Shown here: positions 52,554 to 60,684 of the stretch, piece after piece
Layout: each line of letters begins with the position of its first letter
Numbering within the stretch: the stretch's first letter is position 1
Assembly: GCF_032925565.1 (NCBI RefSeq)
Contig: NZ_CP136708.1
Location: 434,001 to 498,000, forward strand
DNA: 64,000 nt
DNA from: Alteromonas sp. CI.11.F.A3
GTDB taxonomy: Bacteria > Pseudomonadota > Gammaproteobacteria > Enterobacterales > Alteromonadaceae
Direction: 5' to 3'
Notes under the pieces: model-generated
Database searches by the model: none
What the model saw: the letters and a program-made list of their open reading frames with translations, nothing else
Told to the model about the DNA's origin: nothing
Program-made: the position numbers and the translations under genes

Positions 52554-53546
52554 ATGAGCAACGCAATCGAATATGCCAATGTGCCAACTCAACACAGCTA
52601 CAACGGCCAAGTTTTTCCGCAAATTGTGGTAAATAACGATGGCTGTAAAACCGTAGAAGAAACAGTGACGTTTATTCAACAGAACCAGGCTGAGTTAGAA
52701 GCACAACTCGCCATTTCGGGGGCGTTGTTATTTAGAGGTTTCCCTTTAAATTCTGCTGAAACTTTCGATATCTTCTCTGCTGGCTTCGGGTATGCAAACT
52801 TTACCTATAAAGAATCGCTCTCGAACGCGGTGCGTATCAACTTTACTGAACGTGTATTTACCGCCAACGAAGCCCCTAAAGACGTAGAGATTTTCTTACA
52901 TCACGAAATGGCACAAACGCCAATTTCACCTAGTAAGGTATTCTTTTACTGCCAGTCAGCGGCTGATAATGGCGGCGCTACGCCACTATGTCGTTCAGAC
53001 AAATTGTTTGAAGCACTAAAGGCGGAAAACCCGTCGTTAGCTAACGATTTTGCAGAAAAAGGCTTGAAGTACACCACGACAATGCCCGCTGCAGATGATG
53101 CGAATTCAGGTCAGGGCCGAAGCTGGAAAAGCACGTTAAGTGTAGAAAGCACCGCAGAAGGCGAAGCAAAGCTAAAAGAGCTTGGTTACAGCTGGGAATG
53201 GTTGGACGATGGTAGCTTACGCGCTATTACCCCAGTGTTGCCGGCAGTGATTGATCTTGGTGACGGTTCATACTCGTTCTACAACCAACTTATAGCGGCT
53301 TATATGGGGTGGAAAGGGGTGCGTGAAAACCCGTCTTCAGCCATTACGTTTGGTGATGGTTCTGCTATTCCTAAAGAAGGTTTAGAGCGTATTGCTGAGC
53401 TATCGCAACAGTTTACTTTCGATCTTGAGTGGCAAGATGGCGATGTTGCGTTAGTTGATAACTATCGCTCTATGCACGGCCGTCGCCCATATTCTGGTGA
53501 AAGAAAACGCCAAGTATTAGTCGCTCTTGTCGCTGCCGAGCGTTAA
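52554..53546 (+). CDS. Fe(II)/2-oxoglutarate dioxygenase, TauD-superfamily, candidate alkanesulfonate (sulfoquinovose) dioxygenase
   Basis: A 330-residue cytoplasmic enzyme. The iron ligands are His116-x-Glu118 in FLHHEMAQ and distal His308 in MHGRRPY, with a 2-oxoglutarate-binding Arg in ERKRQ (about 317-319). The layout fits the TauD/TfdA family, which includes taurine dioxygenase, which splits C-S bonds and releases sulfite. The neighbours are a sugar-type aldo/keto reductase upstream and a sulfite-type exporter and sulfite oxidase downstream. That predicts a sulfonate substrate that is a sugar. The family is certain; sulfoquinovose as substrate is inference. Confidence 0.9.
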   Translation: MSNAIEYANVPTQHSYNGQVFPQIVVNNDGCKTVEETVTFIQQNQAELEAQLAISGALLFRGFPLNSAETFDIFSAGFGYANFTYKESLSNAVRINFTERVFTANEAPKDVEIFLHHEMAQTPISPSKVFFYCQSAADNGGATPLCRSDKLFEALKAENPSLANDFAEKGLKYTTTMPAADDANSGQGRSWKSTLSVESTAEGEAKLKELGYSWEWLDDGSLRAITPVLPAVIDLGDGSYSFYNQLIAAYMGWKGVRENPSSAITFGDGSAIPKEGLERIAELSQQFTFDLEWQDGDVALVDNYRSMHGRRPYSGERKRQVLVALVAAER

Positions 53547-53551
53547 TTGTT

Positions 53552-54553
53552 ATGACCGAGTTTGCCGCAAAGTGTAAATCGATTTGGCCTGGGTTTGGTA
53601 TTGCTACAATAACCGGTATGGCAGCGCTGTTTTTAAGTGAACATTATGGCGCACCGGCCATGTTGTTCGCGCTGTTACTGGGTATGGCAATCTCATTTTT
53701 GTATCAGGCAGATGGGGTGTGCAAATGCGGCATCGATTTTACCGCCAGTACGCTATTACGTGCTGGTGTTGTATTGCTGGGGTTGCGTATTGCCTTGGGT
53801 GACTTAGTCGTTCTTGGTTGGCAAACAGCAGCCATGCTGGCTTTTGCCATTTTCTCAACCATAGTGTTGGGTGTGGTGATGGCAAAAAGCGTGGGTATGC
53901 AAAAGCGTTTTGGCGCATTAACCGGCGGCTCGGTAGCTATTTGCGGGGCCTCTGCGGCATTAGCAATTTCTACTATTTTGCCTGCTGGCAAAAATCATGA
54001 GCGGGATACGCTGCTAACGGTAATTGGCGTAACTGCTATGTCTACCATTGCCATGATTGTTTACCCTATTATTGCTGGGCAATTGGGTATGGACGATACC
54101 GAAGCGGGTATTTTTCTAGGCGGTACCATTCACGATGTGGCGCAAGTAGTAGGTGCTGGATATTCAGTGTCTGAAGACGCGGGCGATATGGCCACGTTAA
54201 CGAAGTTAGTGCGCGTTGCCATGTTATTACCCGTTGTTATGATCATGATGGTAATAGTAAAACGAGCACACACTAGCGTACAGGATTTGGATGGCGAAAT
54301 GCCTAAGTTACCTGTGTTCTTAGTGGGTTTTGTGGTTCTCATGCTGTTAAATAGTTTTGTTACCTTACCTGAAGTGGTTATCGAATCAGGCTCACAGATA
54401 TCTCGATTTTTTCTTGTAGTATCAATCACTGCCATTGGTATGAAATCAAACTTAGGTAAGCTGGCTGAAGTCGGCATGTTACCTATTGTACTTATTGTGA
54501 CGGAAACCCTTTGGATAGCCCTACTCATTTTAGGTTATTTGTTTTTAAGTTAG
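53552..54553 (+). CDS. YeiH/UPF0324-type putative sulfate/sulfite exporter
   Basis: A 333-residue membrane protein with about ten helices. It has conserved phrases of the PSE family: LLRAGVVLLGLRIALGD, LTGGSVAICGASAALAIS and GGTIHDVAQVVGAGYSVS. Family members have been linked to export of sulfite or sulfate released from sulfonates. It is 5 bp after the dioxygenase, so likely translated together. With the TauE gene at 49.6 kb it makes two unrelated exporter families in the same regulon. Confidence 0.9.
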   Translation: MTEFAAKCKSIWPGFGIATITGMAALFLSEHYGAPAMLFALLLGMAISFLYQADGVCKCGIDFTASTLLRAGVVLLGLRIALGDLVVLGWQTAAMLAFAIFSTIVLGVVMAKSVGMQKRFGALTGGSVAICGASAALAISTILPAGKNHERDTLLTVIGVTAMSTIAMIVYPIIAGQLGMDDTEAGIFLGGTIHDVAQVVGAGYSVSEDAGDMATLTKLVRVAMLLPVVMIMMVIVKRAHTSVQDLDGEMPKLPVFLVGFVVLMLLNSFVTLPEVVIESGSQISRFFLVVSITAIGMKSNLGKLAEVGMLPIVLIVTETLWIALLILGYLFLS

Positions 54554-54655
54554 TCAACTTGAGCTAGTTCTAAGTTAGCTTTTAAACTAGCTTTCTTAAG
54601 TTAGTTTTTCTTGAATTAGTTGTCGACATCAATGCACTCGTAAAGGAGGCAATGC

Positions 54656-56029
54656 GTGCCTATCTCAAAAAAATCTAAACAGAGTGTGAGCACGCATTCT
54701 GAATCATCAAAGCAGCAGCCTTTGGCGAACGAAACCGGTATTCATGCCTTGTACGCCGAAAATCCTATTGACGCAGACGAGCAAGTATTCGGGCGTAAAA
54801 CCGATGGGTTAACACGACGTGGTTTTCTATCAGGTTTTAAAACCCTCTCTTTGTTACTAGGCGCAGAAATTGTTTATGGTCGCTTTATGCCAGCAGGGCT
54901 TATTCCGGCTGCATTAGCGCAAACTGAAACGCCTTTTAGTATTGAAGGTAAAGACGGGTTGGTGGTACTAAACGACAGGCCTATTAACGCCGAAACCCCC
55001 GCGCATTTACTTGACGATAAGGTTACGCCAGCGTCTAAATTATTCGTAAGAAATAACGGTATTGTGCCGGAAATAACCCCCACTGATTTTGATGAAAACA
55101 CGTGGACACTCACGATTGAAGGTGAGTCTGCATCTCGCACCTTCACCTTAAGCGAGCTTAAAGCTAATTTTAAACATTATACCTATCAACTCACCCTTGA
55201 GTGTGGCGGAAATGGCCGTTCTGAATTTTCCCCTGCGGCCAGCGGTAATCAATGGACTACCGGCGCGGTAGGCTGCCCGTCATGGACAGGTGTTCGTTTA
55301 AAAGACGTACTGAATGCCGTCGGTATTAAAGACGATGCAGTCTACATAGGTTATTACGGTGAAGATTTACACTTAAGCCGCACGCCGGGTAAAGCGGCTA
55401 TTTCTCGTGGCGTGCCTATTGGCAAAGCATTAGAAGATGAATCGTTAATTGCCTTTGAAATGAATGGCGAACCGCTACCGCTAATGAACGGCTTCCCCAT
55501 GCGGTTAATGTTTGGCGGCTGGCCTGCTTCTACCTCGGGCAAGTGGTTGTCGAAAATTGTTATTCGCGATCGGGTACATGATGGCGCGAAAATGGGCGGC
55601 AATGCCTATCGTGTACCGTGCAAACCCATCGCACCAGGCACGAGTGTGCCAGAAGATGAAATGTGCATTATTGAAGCTATGCCGGTGAAATCCTTAATTA
55701 CCCATCCCAAGTCAGGTGCGAAGCATAACAAAGGCAAAGCGTTGGCAGTACGCGGGCATGCATGGAGCGGCGAAGCCGCGATAGCCAAGGTCTTTACCTC
55801 AACTGATTTTGGTCAAACGTGGCAACAGAGTGCGTTGTCTAAGCCCGTTAATAGGCATGCTTGGCAGCACTTTAATTCAGAAATTAACTTCAATCAGGCT
55901 GGCTACTATGAAATTTGGGCGCGCGCTGAAGATGCAAATGGCCGTTCTCAGCCCATGGTGCTGCCTGGTTGGAACCCCAAAGGTTACTTAAACAATGCGT
56001 GTCACCGCATTGCAGTAAAGGTGGTGTGA
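54656..56029 (+). CDS. Periplasmic molybdopterin sulfite oxidase/dehydrogenase (SorA/SoxC-like)
   Basis: A 457-residue protein starting at GTG with a strong AAAGGAGG site. After a 50-residue hydrophilic extension comes a Tat signal, LTRRGFLSGFK, then the molybdenum domain with active Cys183 in LECGGNGRSEF (the molybdopterin-ligand cysteine of sulfite oxidases), GDLHLSR-like and FPMRLMFGGWPA segments. The C-terminal Mo-co dimerisation domain follows (AVRGHAWSGE; WNPKGYLNN). It would oxidise sulfite to sulfate in the periplasm and pass electrons to the cytochrome 3 bp downstream. It could be SoxC-like instead, but no sox cluster is here. The long N-terminal extension before the Tat motif is unusual. 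Confidence 0.88.
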   Translation: MPISKKSKQSVSTHSESSKQQPLANETGIHALYAENPIDADEQVFGRKTDGLTRRGFLSGFKTLSLLLGAEIVYGRFMPAGLIPAALAQTETPFSIEGKDGLVVLNDRPINAETPAHLLDDKVTPASKLFVRNNGIVPEITPTDFDENTWTLTIEGESASRTFTLSELKANFKHYTYQLTLECGGNGRSEFSPAASGNQWTTGAVGCPSWTGVRLKDVLNAVGIKDDAVYIGYYGEDLHLSRTPGKAAISRGVPIGKALEDESLIAFEMNGEPLPLMNGFPMRLMFGGWPASTSGKWLSKIVIRDRVHDGAKMGGNAYRVPCKPIAPGTSVPEDEMCIIEAMPVKSLITHPKSGAKHNKGKALAVRGHAWSGEAAIAKVFTSTDFGQTWQQSALSKPVNRHAWQHFNSEINFNQAGYYEIWARAEDANGRSQPMVLPGWNPKGYLNNACHRIAVKVV

Positions 56030-56032
56030 GAA

Positions 56033-56386
56033 ATGAACAGGCTGACAAGCGCGCTAATGCTATCGGTGTTATGTACTACATCACTAGCGACGCTAGCTAA
56101 CGAACATAAGCTCAACCCCGCGACAGGGCTTGTTGATGCCACTGGGCATAATATGGTGGCTGCACATTGTACTGCCTGTCATTCCGCTAAGCTTATTTCG
56201 CAAAACCAAATGAGCCGCGAACGCTGGCTTGAAACTATTCGCTGGATGCAAAGCACGCAAAAACTATGGCCCTTAGGCGATGCGCAGCCGGTTATTTTAG
56301 ATTATCTAACAACGTGGTACGGGCCCAAAACCCAAAGTCGCCGTGCTCCCATTCCGGACTATTTAATGCCGAAAAAATCAGACTAG
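56033..56386 (+). CDS. c-type cytochrome, SorB-like electron acceptor
   Basis: A 117-residue exported protein with a signal peptide and one heme-binding site CTACH (residues 46-50). The Met axial ligand may be in SRERWLETIRWMQSTQ. It is 3 bp after the sulfite oxidase gene and probably takes its electrons, delivering them to the respiratory chain. In other bacteria SorA pairs with a single-heme SorB of about this size. Confidence 0.88.
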   Translation: MNRLTSALMLSVLCTTSLATLANEHKLNPATGLVDATGHNMVAAHCTACHSAKLISQNQMSRERWLETIRWMQSTQKLWPLGDAQPVILDYLTTWYGPKTQSRRAPIPDYLMPKKSD

Positions 56387-56430
56387 TTTTATCGCGGCTA
56401 AAAACGAAAACACCTAGATTATAAATATAA

Positions 56431-56458
56431 AAAAACGGGAGCATAGGCTCCCGTTTTT
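56431..56458. terminator. Strong bidirectional terminator
   Basis: AAAAACGGGAGC and GCTCCCGTTTTT form a 12-bp stem with a 4-base loop between the converging cytochrome and GH3 genes. Confidence 0.92.
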
Positions 56459-56522
56459 GATGTTTTTAATTTTTAGGCTAGCGTGAGGCTAACTTAAGCT
56501 CAGATAGTCCAGCAATCACACG

Positions 56523-59087
56523 CTATGGGCACGCAATGTCTGACATTGACGCATCATCGCTAGAGGCATTCGCTTCATAGCGTATATTAGATACCAATAA
56601 CGATGCCGAGGCGTTAGCATTAAGCGCAAATGGTGAGAAAAGCTCAGCAAATGATGCGCCTGCTTCTACAAAACAGCGTGAAGGAATAACAACCGTTTGC
56701 CACTCGCTTGAAGTAGCTGCGAAGGAATTTAACGGTAACGACACGCCGCAATCACTGCTACTACAACCAATAGACACACTAAGGTTGTCTAGGCCTTCTG
56801 CTAGTTTCACATCTAAAACAAGTGCCGACTCATCGTCGCTGTAATCACGCATATCTTCAGGGAAAGGTGAATAGAAGCCTACAGTAGCTTGGTCAGTAAA
56901 TGTTAGCGATAAGCTATCTTCTTGCACCATGCGGTCGGTGGTACGTACGCTAGCGCCTTCAGATTCCACCGTATTGCTTGTGACAGTCGTATCACCCGAA
57001 GCGTCTTTAATTATTAGTTGCCATGGTTTTTGTGTAGAAAGCACGTAAATATCATGGGCAGGTAACGGCGCGTTAGCATCAATGCCAGTCGACTCAGACA
57101 GCGGCGCTTCAATAGGATCGGTATCACCAAACGCTAACCCATAACCGTAAGCAAATTGTGCAGTATTCCCGTCATCTTTATTCACGATTTGCATAGGGGT
57201 TGCAGGCCAAGAGAACGAAAGCTTTCCATGCATTGGATAGTTGATTTCACCATCTTTTTTAGTGAACAACACATCAGCAACGCCTTGGCCTTCAGAGCCA
57301 GGTAACCACGCCACTACAAAGGCATCACTGGCGTTAATTTCTGGGTTTACCCACAATGGGCGGCCGGTAATGAAAACAGATACCACAGGAATACCTTGGG
57401 CTTGGAAAGATTTCAACAACGCAAGATCTGACTTGTCGCCACGTTGATATTCAACATTTGAAATATCGCCATTGCCTTCAGCGTAAGGGTTTTCACCAAA
57501 TACGATAATGGCTACATCAGGTTTATTGTTTGTTGAACTTTGTGCATCAAACGTCATTCCTTCAAATAAAGTAGCCGTTCCGCCCGCTTCGCTAACTGTT
57601 TGCTGAATACCTTCAAAAATAGAGGTTGCGCCTGGGAAGTCGCTATTTTGGTTGCCTGTACCTTGCCACGTAATTGTCCAGCCGCCTGATTGCTTGCCAA
57701 TATTATGAGCAGCATCACCCGCTACCACCACGTTCATATTGGGTGCTAGTGGTAGCAATTTATCTTGGTTTTTAAGCATCACTAAAGACTTACGAACCGC
57801 AGCGCGAGCAATATCGCGATGGGCTTGCGCACCAATAATCTCGCTATTGCCCGATAACGCGCGGTTAGCCGGAGAAGGTTGCTCAAACAAACCCATGCGT
57901 ACTTTAACCCGCAATACGCGACGTACCGCATCGTCTAGACGAGACTGAGGAATAACCCCAGATTTAACCTGTGCAATGGTGTTCTCATACAAAGGTTTCC
58001 AAGCACTGGTAGGCACCATAAATACATCAAGACCCGCGTTCATAGCTTGAGGGCAGCTTTCGTTAGTACAGCCTTCAATTTGACCATGGCCGTTCCAGTC
58101 ACCCACGATAAAACCGTCAAAACCCATCTTATCTTTTAGCACATCAGTAAGTAGGTATTTGCTGCCGTGAATTTTCTTACCATGCCAACTGTTGAATGAC
58201 GCCATTACCGACTGTGAGCCTGCATTTAGACCTTCAACGTAGCCTTGTGCGTGGATGCGAAATAAGGTTTCTTCGTCGGCAATGTTGTTACCTTGATCGT
58301 CACCACCTTGTGTACCGCCATCACCAATAAAGTGTTTTACCGTTGAGATAACATGGCTATCGTCAATGCTGCCGCTGGCAATATCGCCTTGCATGCCAGA
58401 TACAATGGCTTTGGCATAAGCGCCTACAATGGCAGGGTCTTCTGAATAGCTTTCATAAGTTCTACCCCAACGATCATCACGGGCTACCGCAACAGTTGGC
58501 GCGAATATCCAATCTATACCAGTCGCTCGTACTTCTTTGGCCGTCGCTTCGGCTATTTGAGTAATAATGGCAGGGTCGTTCATCGCACCCAAACCAATAT
58601 TATGCGGAAACAACGTAGCGCCAATAACATTGTTGTGACCGTGTACAGCATCAGTTCCCCACATGGTAGGAATGGTGCTGCCATCAACAGAATCGTCTAT
58701 TGATGCTTGATACATGGCGTCCGCAATAGCAATCCAATCTTGTGGAGTGGCGTGCTTGTCATTATTGGGAAATGCACCGCCGCCATTTAAGTACGAGCCA
58801 AACCCGTAGGTACGCATATCTTCAAGAGTAACATCGCGAATTTCAGGCTGAATCGTTTGCGCTACTTTTTGCTCAAGGGTCATAGTGGCTAAAATAGCGT
58901 CTACTTTTTCTTCTACCGCTTCGCTATTGGCCGTGCTAAAAGTAATTTCAGGCCAAAAATCGGGTACTGATTTGTTTGTTGCTTGCTCAGTCTGCTCAGT
59001 GTGTGGCGTGCTAGCCTCGTCTGTCGCTGGCTGACAACCTGCCATAACCAATGCTGTGGCAATTAGTGAATATGAACTTAGTTTCAT
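56523..59087 (-). CDS. GH3 beta-glucosidase lipoprotein, ExoP-like
   Basis: An 854-residue lipoprotein with lipobox MAGC (about Cys17). The GH3 barrel has MTLEQKVAQTIQPEI, PTMWGTDAVHGHNN, STVKHFIGDGGTQGG and the nucleophile Asp in FIVGDWNGHGQ. The second domain has GGWTITWQG and GENPYAEGNGD. The last about 190 residues form a jelly-roll-like domain with a disulfide-type CSSSDC. This is the organisation of marine exo-1,3/1,4-beta-glucanases such as ExoP. It would release glucose from laminari-oligosaccharides in the periplasm. It is 14 bp downstream of the MFS transporter. Confidence 0.93.
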   Translation of the reverse strand: MKLSSYSLIATALVMAGCQPATDEASTPHTEQTEQATNKSVPDFWPEITFSTANSEAVEEKVDAILATMTLEQKVAQTIQPEIRDVTLEDMRTYGFGSYLNGGGAFPNNDKHATPQDWIAIADAMYQASIDDSVDGSTIPTMWGTDAVHGHNNVIGATLFPHNIGLGAMNDPAIITQIAEATAKEVRATGIDWIFAPTVAVARDDRWGRTYESYSEDPAIVGAYAKAIVSGMQGDIASGSIDDSHVISTVKHFIGDGGTQGGDDQGNNIADEETLFRIHAQGYVEGLNAGSQSVMASFNSWHGKKIHGSKYLLTDVLKDKMGFDGFIVGDWNGHGQIEGCTNESCPQAMNAGLDVFMVPTSAWKPLYENTIAQVKSGVIPQSRLDDAVRRVLRVKVRMGLFEQPSPANRALSGNSEIIGAQAHRDIARAAVRKSLVMLKNQDKLLPLAPNMNVVVAGDAAHNIGKQSGGWTITWQGTGNQNSDFPGATSIFEGIQQTVSEAGGTATLFEGMTFDAQSSTNNKPDVAIIVFGENPYAEGNGDISNVEYQRGDKSDLALLKSFQAQGIPVVSVFITGRPLWVNPEINASDAFVVAWLPGSEGQGVADVLFTKKDGEINYPMHGKLSFSWPATPMQIVNKDDGNTAQFAYGYGLAFGDTDPIEAPLSESTGIDANAPLPAHDIYVLSTQKPWQLIIKDASGDTTVTSNTVESEGASVRTTDRMVQEDSLSLTFTDQATVGFYSPFPEDMRDYSDDESALVLDVKLAEGLDNLSVSIGCSSSDCGVSLPLNSFAATSSEWQTVVIPSRCFVEAGASFAELFSPFALNANASASLLVSNIRYEANASSDDASMSDIACP

Positions 59088-59101
59088 AGTAAATTCCTTG
59101 T

Positions 59102-60346
59102 TTATTTGTGGCTAGCAGCCAAGTTAACGGTGGCACCACGAAGCCCGTAATAAGCAATATATAAGTAGCAAATAACTGGCAATAAGAAAGAAAGTTGTAC
59201 ACCTGCGTTGTCAGCAATAACACCTTGTAATAGTGGCACAATAGCACCGCCCACTATGGCTAAACACAACATGCCAGAGGCTTGTGCTGTTTTTTGGCCT
59301 AGCCCTTTAAGTGCAAGACTGAAAATGGTGGGGAACATGATAGAGTTACAAAGTCCTACCGCTAAAATTGTCCACATGGCGATATTGCCGCTGCTGCATA
59401 CCGAAACAATAATGAGTGTACATGAGGCAAATGAATTAACGGCGAGTAGTTTACCCGCGGCCACCTTTTGCATTACCGCGGCACCAATGAAACGCCCTAC
59501 CATAGCGCCCCCCCAGTAATAGGCGATGTATTTAGACGCTTGGCTTTCACTCATGCCTTTAATGCTTTCAAGCCCAAAGTAGTTTACCAAGAAGCTGCCA
59601 ATCGCGACTTCAGCACCTACATACAAAAATAAACCTAGTGCGCCTAATGATAGGTGGCGATGTTTTAATAAACCGGTATCTGTCGTAGTGGCGACATCCA
59701 TTTCACTGTGCGTGGGTGAGGGCAGCTTCACTTTAACCATCACCACCGCCATGGCCACGAGTACAGCGGCCAATGTTAAATAGGGAAGTACTACCGCATT
59801 TGCATCTACTGCTGCGTTTTCCATACCTTCATGCGCACCAAATAACACTATGCCGCCAATGATGGGCGCAACAGTTGTACCCAATGAGTTAAACCCTTGG
59901 GTCATGGTGAGTCGGCTAGAAGCGGTATCTGGGTTTCCCATAATGGTCACCAAGGGGTTTGCGGCAACTTGCAAAATAGTGATGCCTGAAGCCAATACGA
60001 ACAATGCACCTAAGAACATCCAGTACTGAGTGAAAAGCGCTGAAGGAATAAACAACACGCAGCCCACTGCAGCCGTGATCAAACCCACACCTATACCTTT
60101 TTGGTACCCAGTGGCACTCACTAATTTTCCGGCTGGAATAGAAATAAGAAAATAGGCGCCAAAGAAGCACGATTGCACCAACATGGCTTGGGTATAAGAA
60201 AGTGAGAATAAGGCTTTCAAATGGGGGATGAGAATGTCGTTAAGTGCGGTAATGAAACCCCACATGAAAAATAACGACGTTAGCGTAGCGAGTGCAAGTT
60301 GACTGGTGGTTGTAGAACCAGCCGTGGTTTTTATAGTTTGATTCAT
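59102..60346 (-). CDS. MFS sugar transporter (glucose/galactose, FucP/GluP-like)
   Basis: A 414-residue inner-membrane protein with 12 helices. It has conserved phrases of the FHS family: LFFMWGFITALNDILIPHLK, LQVAANPLVTIMGNP and TQGFNSLGTTVAPIIGG. It would import glucose or a similar hexose by proton symport. It is encoded upstream of the GH3 gene by 14 bp, so the pair makes and imports glucose from beta-glucan. A LacI-type site lies 136 bp before the start. Confidence 0.93.
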   Translation of the reverse strand: MNQTIKTTAGSTTTSQLALATLTSLFFMWGFITALNDILIPHLKALFSLSYTQAMLVQSCFFGAYFLISIPAGKLVSATGYQKGIGVGLITAAVGCVLFIPSALFTQYWMFLGALFVLASGITILQVAANPLVTIMGNPDTASSRLTMTQGFNSLGTTVAPIIGGIVLFGAHEGMENAAVDANAVVLPYLTLAAVLVAMAVVMVKVKLPSPTHSEMDVATTTDTGLLKHRHLSLGALGLFLYVGAEVAIGSFLVNYFGLESIKGMSESQASKYIAYYWGGAMVGRFIGAAVMQKVAAGKLLAVNSFASCTLIIVSVCSSGNIAMWTILAVGLCNSIMFPTIFSLALKGLGQKTAQASGMLCLAIVGGAIVPLLQGVIADNAGVQLSFLLPVICYLYIAYYGLRGATVNLAASHK

Positions 60347-60437
60347 AGGTAACGCCCTGAATTCACTTGTTAGTAAACGAAATGCCGTGTTCGCATTTGG
60401 CTTGTTGGTTACTTTGCGTTAACGAATTGGTTTGGTA

Positions 60438-60455
60438 TTTGTTAACACTTTGTTG
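60438..60455. repeat. 18-bp motif shared with the sulfosugar operon promoter
   Basis: TTTGTTAACACTTTGTTG, identical to 51489-51506; another GTTAAC lies at 60418-60423. It sits in the promoter region of the minus-strand MFS/GH3 operon, within the 338-bp gap 60347-60684. Confidence 0.6.
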
Positions 60456-60481
60456 GTCAGTATAGGGGGCGAAAATGAAAA

Positions 60482-60495
60482 TGCAAGCGCTTACA
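60482..60495. promoter_or_regulatory. LacI-family-type operator, MFS/GH3 promoter
   Basis: TGCAAGCGCTTACA, sharing the AAGCGCTT core of the two sites before the GH16 gene. A weaker relative (CAATAGCGCTTGCA) is at 60600-60613, nearer the heme receptor gene. Confidence 0.7.
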
Positions 60496-60638
60496 TTGTT
60501 TGATTGTATGCGTTTACATTTTTATTGAAATATTACAAATACCTGCTGTGTTCTCTCGCATTTTTAATAGTTTGACGTGGCGTAGTTAATATTATTTTCC
60601 AATAGCGCTTGCATTTTGTCTTTAAATAAATAAGATCA

Positions 60639-60663
60639 AATGCAAATTGTTATCATTTGCATT
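60639..60663 (+). promoter_or_regulatory. Candidate Fur box of the heme uptake locus
   Basis: AATGCAAAT and ATTTGCATT are perfect inverted repeats flanking TGTTATC; the middle (ATTGTTATCATTT) resembles Fur sites. It lies 22 bp before the receptor ATG. Confidence 0.6.
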
Positions 60664-60684
60664 ATTGATTAGAAAGTAAATTAA

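Noticed and set aside
45519..53546. Sulfoglycolytic (EMP, ED or transaldolase type) sulfoquinovose pathway
   Set aside because: No sulfosugar isomerase, kinase, aldolase or transaldolase gene is present in the window.
51582..56386. Taurine or isethionate utilisation instead of a sulfosugar pathway
   Set aside because: A TauD-type enzyme alone would fit, but the sugar-type reductase, the GH31 enzyme and the SGLT-like symporter under the same operator favour a sugar sulfonate. Not fully excluded.
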